Position numbers and translations under genes: made by a program. 11,099 nucleotides of DNA from a bacterium (lineage in GTDB: Bacteria > Chloroflexota > Dormibacteria > UBA8260 > Bog-877), in assembly GCA_021802115.1 (NCBI GenBank), contig JAKABA010000127.1, positions 1-11,099 of the forward strand, read 5' to 3'. Each line of letters begins with the position of its first letter. Within the stretch, counting starts at the first letter, position 1. The notes beneath the pieces were generated by a model, which did not search any database, was not told the DNA's origin, and saw only the letters and a program-made list of their open reading frames with translations. Shown one piece after another: positions 6,250-11,099 of this stretch.

Positions 6250-7203
6250 ATGATCGAGGCCGCTGGAAGCACCTTCCGCAGTCGCGTCAGTGAGGTCCAA
6301 TGGAGGAGCGTCGGCGTCTTCGCCCTGCTCGCCTATGCGTTGAGCTGGGGCACGTGGATCGGCCTCGGCGCCGCCGGGGTCCCATTCCTGATCCGGGCGG
6401 CGGCGGGGATGTTCGGGCCGATGGTCGCTGCCGTGCTCACTCGGCGCCTGCTTCGCGAGGGGTTCAGCGACATGGGGCTGCGCCCGCTCCCCGGCCATCG
6501 CCCGTATCGCTGGTACCTCCTCGCCTGGGGCGCCATCCCCCTCCTTCTGGCGGCGGGGCTGCTCCTCGGGCTCACCGTTGGGTTCGAGCACTGGAGCCTC
6601 CTTGCCAACCTCCGGCATGAGGTCTCATTGATCGCGCCGTCGCGCGAGATGCGCCTCCTTCCCCCGACTCCCGTCCTCGCCGGCATCCTGGCCGGCGCGG
6701 CGCTGACCACCACGACGCTTGAGGGCTGCATCCTGACCGCCGGCGAGGAGCTCGGCTGGCGCGGACACCTGCTCGTCCGCCTCGCGCCCCTGGGGGAAGC
6801 CCGAGCCGCCATCGCCGTGGGGGTGGTGTGGGGACTGTGGCATGCCCCACTCATCGTCCTCGACGGCTACGAGTACCCGGGACACCTGTGGTTCGGACCG
6901 TTTCTCTTCTGCCTCTTCACCGTCCCCCTCAGCGTCATTCTGGCCTGGCTGCGCTTCCGCTCTGGCAGTGTCTGGCCGGGAGCTCTCGCCCACAGTGCGC
7001 TCAATGCCCAGGCCTTGCTCGTGGTGCTTGCCCTGAGCGGCGCGAGCTCGCTCGTGGCCCCCCCAGTCGGCCTCGTCGGCATCGCACCCTTCGCAGGACT
7101 CGCGGTGTGGCTCATCGCCACCGGGCGATTGCGCTCGCCCGAGCCCTCTCCCAGGCACCCCCGGGGGACCATCGTCCCCGCCGTGGCGACGCCGAGCAGG
7201 TAG
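6250..7203 (+). CDS. CPBP-family intramembrane metalloprotease (CAAX protease/Abi-like)
   Basis: This 317-residue polytopic membrane protein has hydrophobic segments at about 21-45, 48-66, 88-110, 142-160, 185-205, 212-235, 253-275 and 277-292. The catalytic motifs of the CPBP glutamic-type intramembrane protease family are all present: E166-E167-xxx-R171 in GEELGWRGHLL, H198 in VWGLWHAP, and H248/N252 in AHSALNA. Members cleave membrane-embedded substrates. Known roles range from prenyl-protein processing to bacteriocin self-immunity and signalling, and the substrate here is unknown. The gene heads an operon in which the regulator starts two bases after its stop and a second protease-like membrane protein follows. 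The C-terminal 30 residues are a proline-rich cytosolic tail. Confidence 0.92.
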   Translation: MIEAAGSTFRSRVSEVQWRSVGVFALLAYALSWGTWIGLGAAGVPFLIRAAAGMFGPMVAAVLTRRLLREGFSDMGLRPLPGHRPYRWYLLAWGAIPLLLAAGLLLGLTVGFEHWSLLANLRHEVSLIAPSREMRLLPPTPVLAGILAGAALTTTTLEGCILTAGEELGWRGHLLVRLAPLGEARAAIAVGVVWGLWHAPLIVLDGYEYPGHLWFGPFLFCLFTVPLSVILAWLRFRSGSVWPGALAHSALNAQALLVVLALSGASSLVAPPVGLVGIAPFAGLAVWLIATGRLRSPEPSPRHPRGTIVPAVATPSR

Positions 7204-7205
7204 CG

Positions 7206-7763
7206 ATGTCAGGTACAAAGGCGGACATCCTGCTCCACCCGGTGCGGCTTCGCATCCTCCAGGCCTTCATCGGTGGCGAGCTCCTGACCGCGCGCCAGGT
7301 GGCCGCATTGTTCCCCGACATCCCGCCGGCGACGCTCTATCGCCACCTCGGAGCACTGGTCCGCGGCGGCGTTCTCCATGTTGACCGCGAGCGGAGGGTG
7401 CGCGGCACGGTGGACCGCGTCTACCGTCTCGGTTCGGCGATTCTCAGCCAGGCGGAGCTCGCCGGAACCAGCTCCGAGGATCACCTGCGTCATTTCGTCA
7501 CCTTCGTCTCTGGGCTGGTCGGCGAATACACCCGCTACCTCCGCCGGGGCTCGATCGACCTCGAGCGAGACGGCGTCGGCTATCGCATGGTCGGGATGTA
7601 TCTCACCGACGCCGAGTTGACCGAGCTCATCGCGCGGGTCCGCTCCGTGCTGAGCGAGGCGAGCGAGAACCGCCCGGGGGAGGGACGGCGCCGCCGGCTT
7701 CTCGCGACCATCCTCATGCCCATCCAGGACCCAGAGCAGCCCCCTCCGGGAGAGATGCCATGA
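7206..7763 (+). CDS. Winged-helix (ArsR-like) transcriptional regulator
   Basis: The 185-residue product begins with a classic winged HTH: ILLHPVRLRILQAFIGGELL (helix 1-2 region), TARQVAALFPDIPPATLYRH (about 28-47, HTH with the recognition helix), LGALVRGGVLHVDRERRVRG (48-67, wing), then TVDRVYRL. The remainder (residues 85-185) is a helical effector or dimerisation part with no recognised motif. The ATG at 7206 is two bases after the CPBP stop. The stop overlaps the next ATG by four bases (ATGA), so the three genes are translationally coupled. It probably controls this operon. The ligand or signal is unknown. Membership of the broad ArsR/HTH_20-like group is clear; the subfamily is not. Confidence 0.88.
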   Translation: MSGTKADILLHPVRLRILQAFIGGELLTARQVAALFPDIPPATLYRHLGALVRGGVLHVDRERRVRGTVDRVYRLGSAILSQAELAGTSSEDHLRHFVTFVSGLVGEYTRYLRRGSIDLERDGVGYRMVGMYLTDAELTELIARVRSVLSEASENRPGEGRRRRLLATILMPIQDPEQPPPGEMP

Positions 7764-8533
7764 ACGACGTCGAGGCGCGGGCGCCATCCGGGGCGACGGC
7801 TGGGGACGACGAGGCGCTCCTGCGTGGGCTCCAGACACTACGTCGCGCCTGGTGGTTCGGGATCCCGCTGCTTCTCGCCGTGCCGGTCGCCGCCGGCGCC
7901 GCCGTCATCGCCTGGCTGGCACCCCCAGATTGGGCTCAGGGCGCGCTTGGCGCTGCCGGATGGGTCGTTGCCCTCCAGCTCCGCCTGCCCGTCTCACTGC
8001 TTGCGAGGCGGAGCTCCCGCAACCGGCGCACGATTGCGTTGGCTGTGGCCAGCGCGTCGGGGCCGGCGGAGGAGTCGGTCCGGGTCGTCCTCGTCCTCCT
8101 TGTGGCCGCTGCCTTCCGGCCGGCGCTCTGGCTCGGGCTGGGCTGGGCATCGGTCGAAGTCGTGTACGCGGCGGTGAACGCCGTGGTTGCCCCACTGCTC
8201 CTACCGCGCCTGCTGCGCGACCCGAGCGAGAAGGCGCGTCAGGCACGCGAGCTCATCGTGCCGCAGCTTTCCACCACGCTCGCCGCGAGTCCGTCCGGCG
8301 TTGTCGCCCTCGGCACCGCCGAGAGGATCGGGGCCACCGCGATCCACGTCGGATTCACCCTCATCCTGGCCGCCCAGCCCTGGCTCGCTCTTCTCACCGC
8401 GCCGCTGCACACCGGAATCAATCTCGGTGCCATCGCGCTGCAGAGACGGTCCCTCCTCCTGATGGAGACGCTCGTCGTTGGCGCCGGAGCTGCGGCGTTC
8501 GCCGTCGGACTGATCGCCTTCCATCACCTGTGA
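7760..8533 (+). CDS. YhfC-like intramembrane protease homologue
   Basis: The 257-residue membrane protein has segments at about 33-53, 60-80, 90-118, 122-148, 192-210 and 233-254. Three residue clusters resemble the YhfC/PrsW branch of glutamic intramembrane proteases: E104-E105-xx-R108 in GPAEESVRVVLVLL, E188-R189 with H196 in TAERIGATAIHVGFTLIL, and H217-xxx-N221 in LHTGINLGAIAL. Similarity beyond these motifs is not obvious to me, so the family call is tentative. GGGAGAG lies five bases before the ATG as a ribosome site, and the start overlaps the regulator stop. It ends the operon headed by a CPBP protease, giving two protease-type membrane proteins around one regulator. It may be a partner, target or immunity component. 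Confidence 0.65.
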   Translation: MNDVEARAPSGATAGDDEALLRGLQTLRRAWWFGIPLLLAVPVAAGAAVIAWLAPPDWAQGALGAAGWVVALQLRLPVSLLARRSSRNRRTIALAVASASGPAEESVRVVLVLLVAAAFRPALWLGLGWASVEVVYAAVNAVVAPLLLPRLLRDPSEKARQARELIVPQLSTTLAASPSGVVALGTAERIGATAIHVGFTLILAAQPWLALLTAPLHTGINLGAIALQRRSLLLMETLVVGAGAAAFAVGLIAFHHL

Positions 8534-8571
8534 TGGCACCGACCCGGCGCGTCCTGGATCGACATCACACT

Positions 8572-8622
8572 GGAGCCCAAGGTGGGAATCGAACCCACGA
8601 CCTACGCCTTACCAGGACATTG
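8572..8622 (-). repeat. Partial tRNA-Thr copy B (3' half, att-like)
   Basis: 48 of 51 positions match the intact tRNA-Thr 3' half. The first 43 bases, up to the anticodon loop (8614), are identical, and the mismatches (8615, 8617, 8619) lie after it. Copy B shares CT just outside and the change at 8617 with copy A but not with the intact gene, so A and B are closer kin. The D arm is absent. The position of the break in identity fits crossover in the anticodon loop. Confidence 0.85.
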
Positions 8623-8725
8623 GACCAAAATGGAAGCGGTTGCATATTCGAAATCGGCTCCAGCCGGCTCTTTGGCCAACATCTTCCAGATTCTTGCAGC
8701 AGATTGGAAGCGCGCTTGAACTTGG
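8623..8725. repeat. Cassette flank conserved with the one after fragment A
   Basis: This is the counterpart of 5271-5372: collinear within one base from the end of the tRNA fragment and about 63% identical over 8664-8723. It sits between the tRNA fragment and the vapC stop. On the minus strand the vapC frame stays open after its stop codon through this segment into the tRNA fragment (8796-8608), but I do not recognise the peptide. Confidence 0.5.
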
Positions 8726-8796
8726 GTGTCCATCGTCAACACGGGACCCGATTCAGCCACCAGCTTGGAAGGCAAGCGCTCTGTCAGAGGGTGGCC

Positions 8797-9222
8797 CTAC
8801 ACCGGGAAGAGCGCATAGCCCGCAGCAGAGGCGGCGCGACGCAGATCGTCATCCCAGCACGCGACACGATCCACCCGGCGCGGCGATCCCAGACGCTGCA
8901 GAGCGGCGAGATGCACCGCGTCGTAGCCACGGAGGTGGTGGCTCTCAGCCAGGTCTCCGGCCCGCTTTGCCACCGCCATATCCACGACGATCGGAGAGGT
9001 CGCTGCCCATACCCGTTCCAGCAGTCGCCTGGCCCTGGTGAACGCGGCGCCCGGGAGGCGCCCTGCTCGCTCCGCCGAGGCAATCGCAGCCCGAAGCTCG
9101 ACGTAGCCGATGTGAGCGCAGGCGAGCACCTCCAGGTCTTGACGTAGGGTCGCCAGCTCGGCCGAACCCTCCTCCGCGATGATGAGCTTGACCAGCGCGC
9201 TGGTGTCCGCGTAGACGATCAG
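8797..9222 (-). CDS. VapC-type PIN-domain toxin with CTG start
   Basis: From CTG at 9222 the product has 141 residues and begins MIVYADTSALVKLIIAEEGS, a textbook PIN N-terminus with D6. Further acidic pocket residues are E42 in GYVELRAAIA, D101 in LRGYDAVHLAALQRL, and D124/D125 in ACWDDDLRRAA. The first ATG/GTG-type start inside the frame (GTG 9129) would remove the first catalytic strand. The CTG overlaps the antitoxin TGA as CTGA and sits exactly where the family starts. VapC toxins are Mg-dependent site-specific ribonucleases acting on tRNA or rRNA. It is the second gene of the Phd-VapC operon of cassette 2. Confidence 0.9.
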   Translation of the reverse strand: MIVYADTSALVKLIIAEEGSAELATLRQDLEVLACAHIGYVELRAAIASAERAGRLPGAAFTRARRLLERVWAATSPIVVDMAVAKRAGDLAESHHLRGYDAVHLAALQRLGSPRRVDRVACWDDDLRRAASAAGYALFPV

Positions 9223-9491
9223 CGCCGCTGCTCCAGAACGAAGTCGACCGCGGTCTTCGCCCCAGGGGTCATGGCCACCGGCCCGTCGCCATCCAGCAGC
9301 GGCGCTCGGTACTCGATGCCACCGCTCTCCACCAGGGCAGCGATCTGCGGCGGGACACCGCCGGGCTGATACGCGACGATCCGGGCCACGGGTCGACCCC
9401 GGTCGGTCACCACCACCTCCTCTCCCCTGCTCGCCCGCTTGATCGCCCGGCTCAGCTCCCCGCCCTTCAGGGCCCGAACTCCCAGCTCCAT
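9219..9491 (-). CDS. Phd/YefM (VapB-type) antitoxin
   Basis: The 90-residue product has the Phd fold: MELGVRALKGGELSRAIKRA, then SRGEEVVVTDRGRPVARIVA at about residues 21-40, the conserved DNA-binding dimer core. A disordered, toxin-binding C-terminus follows (GGIEYRAPLLDGDGP region). Length is typical. The stop overlaps the CTG of vapC. The ATG at 9491 has a TAGAAT -10 box nine bases upstream, framed by an 8-bp inverted repeat that should serve as its operator. It differs clearly in sequence from the other Phd-type antitoxin at 13-249, so the two are not a recent duplication. Confidence 0.9.
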   Translation of the reverse strand: MELGVRALKGGELSRAIKRASRGEEVVVTDRGRPVARIVAYQPGGVPPQIAALVESGGIEYRAPLLDGDGPVAMTPGAKTAVDFVLEQRR

Positions 9492-9492
9492 T

Positions 9493-9522
9493 GTGGCCTC
9501 ATTCTACCACTTCTGAGGCCAC
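9493..9522 (-). promoter_or_regulatory. Promoter -10 framed by a perfect inverted repeat (Phd-VapC operator)
   Basis: GTGGCCTC (9493-9500) and GAGGCCAC (9515-9522) are perfect 8-bp arms 22 bp apart centre to centre, about two helical turns. The minus-strand -10 box TAGAAT (9506-9501) lies between them. A dimeric antitoxin bound here would block RNA polymerase. Confidence 0.6.
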
Positions 9523-9763
9523 CGCCTGAACCCGCCACGTCGGGCGGCGGGAGAGGTCCAGCGAGGGCCAATAGGCGAGCCGGCCGGCGCGGCCATTCGG
9601 GCATCTCGCGGTCACCGTTTTCGGCGGTCGCAAGAGGAGCCATGTTCCTCCCAAGGTAGGCGCGCGGGGGGCCACCAGCGGCTCAGAACAGCGCGTACGG
9701 TCGCCCATACTGGCCTTCTCGACTCCGCGATGTCCAAGTTCGTGAAAGACGTTGGCCTCCCGA
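9523..9763. other. Gene-free stretch between the antitoxin operator and the folded element
   Basis: I see no convincing gene here. The frames that stay open lack a start signal and known motifs. The one notable word is AAGACGTTGGCC at 9746-9757, which recurs exactly at the edge of tRNA fragment A (5262-5273). Confidence 0.4.
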
Positions 9764-9828
9764 CTTGATCCAACGCTTTTGAAGGGCTTGCGCCCTGTGA
9801 TAATCATCTCGCGATTATCAGGATCAAG
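9764..9828. other. Compact three-way-junction inverted-repeat element
   Basis: Outer arms CTTGATCC (9764-9771) and GGATCAAG (9821-9828) pair perfectly. Inside are AGGGC/GCCCT with a 4-nt loop (9783-9796) and TGATAATC/GATTATCA with a 7-nt loop (9798-9820), also perfect. The 65-nt unit would fold as a closed junction with two arms on either strand. It lies 34 nt beyond the 3' end of tRNA-Thr. No T-run follows. It could be an RNA end or processing structure, a recombination site or a small interspersed element. Confidence 0.55.
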
Positions 9829-9862
9829 ATCGTCCCTTGCCCCACAAGCGACATCCGCGCGG

Positions 9863-9934
9863 AGCCCAAGGTGGGAATCGAACCCACGACCTACGCCTTA
9901 CCAAGGCGTTGCTCTACCTCTGAGCTACTTGGGC
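9863..9934 (-). tRNA. tRNA-Thr(GGU)
   Basis: The 72-nt cloverleaf is complete. The acceptor is GCCCAAG/CTTGGGC, the D arm GCTC/GAGC, the anticodon stem ACGCC/GGCGT with loop TTGGTAA (anticodon GGT at 9902-9900), and the T arm GTGGG/CCCAC with TTCGAAT. The CCA end is not encoded. It reads ACC/ACU threonine codons. Its 3' half is repeated twice upstream in the window, marking it as an integration target. A TACCAT -10-like box lies at 9960-9955 on the minus strand. Confidence 0.97.
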
Positions 9935-10034
9935 CCGTGCGCTGGAGCAAGGGCATGGTACCCGACCGGACGGCCCGCCCCGGCGCGGCGCCGACGGGTT
10001 TGCCGCCCCCACAGCGTTGTGACGGTAGAGGGGG

Positions 10035-10092
10035 ACGAAGAGGCCACCCCACCACCGGCCCGGGAAGGTCCGCCCTCCCGGGCCTTCTTCGT
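10035..10092 (+). terminator. Strong hairpin with T-rich tail, possible attenuator before the macro gene
   Basis: GGCCCGGGA (10057-10065) pairs perfectly over 9 bp with TCCCGGGCC (10076-10084) and is followed by TTCTTCGTT, an intrinsic-terminator layout on the plus strand. An upstream segment ACGAAGAGGCC (10035-10045) can also pair with GGCC-TTCTTCGT (10081-10092), either extending the hairpin or competing with it. No plus-strand gene ends just before it, and the next gene begins 170 nt later. Confidence 0.45.
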
Positions 10093-10248
10093 TCGGCAGC
10101 CGATTCACAGACATTGGTTCGAGAATCGCTCCCTCGCCACCCGGCGCCGGCCGCGGATCGGTTGCGTCGAGGAGCCCTGCCCAGCCGGCGCTGAACGAGT
10201 TGCTCGCGCAGTGAGACGGGCGCCGGGGCACCCGCCGGCGCGCCTGGA

Positions 10249-10254
10249 TAGGAT
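10249..10254 (+). promoter_or_regulatory. -10 box of a leaderless promoter for the macro-domain gene
   Basis: TAGGAT ends seven bases before the GTG at 10262, the same geometry as the other leaderless starts here. It overlaps the alternative ATG at 10253, which argues for the GTG as the real start. Confidence 0.4.
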
Positions 10255-10261
10255 GGATGCC

Positions 10262-10786
10262 GTGAGTATCGAGGCCCGGCTCGGGGACATCACCAGGGTC
10301 AGCGTCGACGCGATCGTCAACGCCGCCAACCGCAGCCTCCTCGGAGGCGGCGGTGTGGACGGCGCCATCCACCGGGCCGCAGGGCCCGGCCTCCTCGACG
10401 ACTGCCGGCGGCTGGGCGGCTGCGAGGTGGGAGACGCCAAGGTGACCTCGGGACACGCCCTCCCAGCCCGCTGGGTCGTGCACACCGTGGGGCCGGTCTG
10501 GCGCGGCGGGGCCCATGGCGAGGACGCGGCTCTCGGCTCCTGCTACCGGCGCTCGCTCGAGGTCGCGGGGGAGGTGGGGGCCCGCTCGATCGCGTTCCCC
10601 GCCATCTCCACGGGCGCGTACGGCTTCCCCGCGCGCCGTGCCGCCGAGATCGCGGTCCGCTCGCTGAGCACGGCTGACCCCGCGGCGTGGGACCGGATCG
10701 TCCTGGTGGCATACGACCCGGCCACGCTCGCGCTGTATCAGGAGCTGCTGGCCGGTTCGCCGTCCACGGAACCCCCGGTCGGCTGA
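10262..10786 (+). CDS. Macro-domain protein, O-acetyl-ADP-ribose deacetylase-like
   Basis: The 174-residue single-domain protein has the MacroD/YmdB signature: [20 protein letters not shown] (ADP-ribose-binding loop 1 with the NAAN catalytic asparagines), [29 protein letters not shown] and [14 protein letters not shown] (loop 2, phosphate binding). The family hydrolyses O-acetyl-ADP-ribose from sirtuin reactions or removes ADP-ribose from proteins and nucleic acids, in the cytosol. The GTG start is preferred because the -10 box covers the ATG nine bases earlier. Its 3' end overlaps the convergent methyltransferase gene by 49 bases. Macro proteins also occur in conflict modules, but nothing here ties it to the adjacent cassettes. 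Confidence 0.92.
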   Translation: MSIEARLGDITRVSVDAIVNAANRSLLGGGGVDGAIHRAAGPGLLDDCRRLGGCEVGDAKVTSGHALPARWVVHTVGPVWRGGAHGEDAALGSCYRRSLEVAGEVGARSIAFPAISTGAYGFPARRAAEIAVRSLSTADPAAWDRIVLVAYDPATLALYQELLAGSPSTEPPVG

Positions 10787-11099
10787 GCGCGCTCCGCAGG
10801 CCCGCGCCGTGACGACGGGCGCAGCTCCCTCTCCAGGAACGTGAAGAGGCGGACCCCGCTGCGAAAGGGTCGGGGCCCCGCCACCAGGCGATGCGCCCCG
10901 GCCGCCGCGGTCGTCCCGGGCACGGTGACGAACGCCAGCTCCTCGAAGCCCGCATCAGCGAACCAGCGCCGGACCGTGGGGGTGAGGTCGGGCTCGAAGC
11001 GGCCTCGCGTCCAGATCACGGTCGCGCCCGGCGCGCAGAGCTCCGGAAGATGGTGGATGGTGCGGCGCACGTCCCGGTCGGTGATGTTGCCGAAGATGC
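10738..11099 (-). CDS. SAM-dependent methyltransferase, C-terminal part (cut by the window edge)
   Basis: About 120 C-terminal residues are visible. [20 protein letters not shown], then [20 protein letters not shown], is the second half of a class I methyltransferase Rossmann fold (post-motif II and III region). [19 protein letters not shown] and [23 protein letters not shown] strands follow. The remainder is a polar tail. The start and the SAM-binding motif I lie outside the window. The frame continues to the window end, so internal GTG codons are not the start. Substrate unknown. The stop lies inside the macro gene's 3' end, a convergent overlap. Confidence 0.75.
   Translation of the reverse strand, partial: IFGNITDRDVRRTIHHLPELCAPGATVIWTRGRFEPDLTPTVRRWFADAGFEELAFVTVPGTTAAAGAHRLVAGPRPFRSGVRLFTFLERELRPSSRRGPAERAQPTGGSVDGEPASSS

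Larger units (their letters stand above)
5220..8571. mobile_element. Cassette 1: putative integrated unit between tRNA-Thr fragments A and B
   Basis: The unit is bounded by the tRNA-Thr 3' fragments at 5220 and 8572. It carries an AbrB-VapC pair (minus) and a three-gene operon of CPBP protease, winged-helix regulator and YhfC-like protease (plus). No integrase, transposase or excisionase is visible inside it, so it is either a decayed island or a non-autonomous unit. The boundaries are directly seen; mobility is inferred. Confidence 0.45.
8572..9860. mobile_element. Cassette 2: putative integrated unit between fragment B and the intact tRNA-Thr
   Basis: These 1.3 kb are bounded by tRNA fragment B and the complete tRNA-Thr gene. 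The cargo is a Phd-VapC pair, followed by 371 nt without a gene that contain a strong structured element. No integrase is present, and the unit is too small to hold one of normal length besides the toxin-antitoxin genes. It shares its left-end flank with cassette 1. Mobility is inferred. Confidence 0.45.

Noticed and set aside
6828..7205. Upstream extension of the regulator frame
   Set aside because: It overlaps the well-supported CPBP gene in another frame, and the winged-helix domain starts at ATG 7206.
7852..9147. 431-codon plus-strand frame
   Set aside because: It is an arginine- and proline-rich shadow frame across the YhfC-like gene, tRNA fragment B and the antisense of vapC, with no domain.
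9752..10261. Long N-terminal extension of the macro-domain frame
   Set aside because: It runs through the antisense of the tRNA-Thr gene and the hairpin leader. The macro domain begins right after GTG 10262.
1..11099. CRISPR arrays
   Set aside because: No regularly spaced direct repeats of suitable length were seen. The only tandem repeats are the 9-nt units at 4087-4119.

Overview
The window is high-GC bacterial chromosome carrying a mix of housekeeping and accessory genes. Several genes look leaderless: a TANNNT -10 box lies 5-9 nt before the start codon. That pattern, the GC-rich codon use and the gene content fit a soil-type lineage such as Chloroflexota, Dormibacterota or Actinobacteriota. 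The sequence alone does not decide between them.

Layout from left to right. (i) 1-249: a Phd/VapB-type antitoxin and the first codons of its toxin, minus strand. (ii) 534-3041: nfuA-like Fe-S carrier (minus), divergent from an ATP-grasp ligase (plus), then a Nudix hydrolase (plus). (iii) 3050-4012: palindromes and two DnaA-box-like 9-mers, then a frameshifted and internally deleted superfamily 2 helicase relic resembling the helicase part of TOTE-type proteins. (iv) 4103-5054: an HTH antitoxin and PIN toxin pair with a clear promoter. (v) 5220-9934: the most interesting region. An intact tRNA-Thr(GGU) gene lies at 9863-9934 (minus). Two 51-nt copies of its 3' half lie at 5220 and 8572 in the same orientation. 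They divide the region into two cassettes with no recognisable integrase. Cassette 1 carries an AbrB-VapC pair and a tight operon of CPBP intramembrane protease, winged-helix regulator and YhfC-like intramembrane protease. Cassette 2 carries a Phd-VapC pair. The two fragments are followed by related, collinear flanks of about 100 nt. (vi) 9935-11099: a strong hairpin leader, a macro-domain protein (plus), and a convergent SAM methyltransferase cut by the window edge.

How the genes work together. Four PIN-type toxin-antitoxin modules lie within 10 kb; the toxin of the leftmost is only inferred. Their antitoxins come from three fold families. All use the same 4-nt NTGA antitoxin/toxin overlap, and in two cases this appears to need a CTG start codon for the toxin. 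Several have a palindrome on or beside the promoter, as expected for autoregulation. The repeated tRNA-Thr 3' ends suggest that the accessory genes arrived by serial site-specific integration at the tRNA, with the recombinase lost or acting in trans. The two-protease operon in cassette 1 is a compact module whose function I cannot name.
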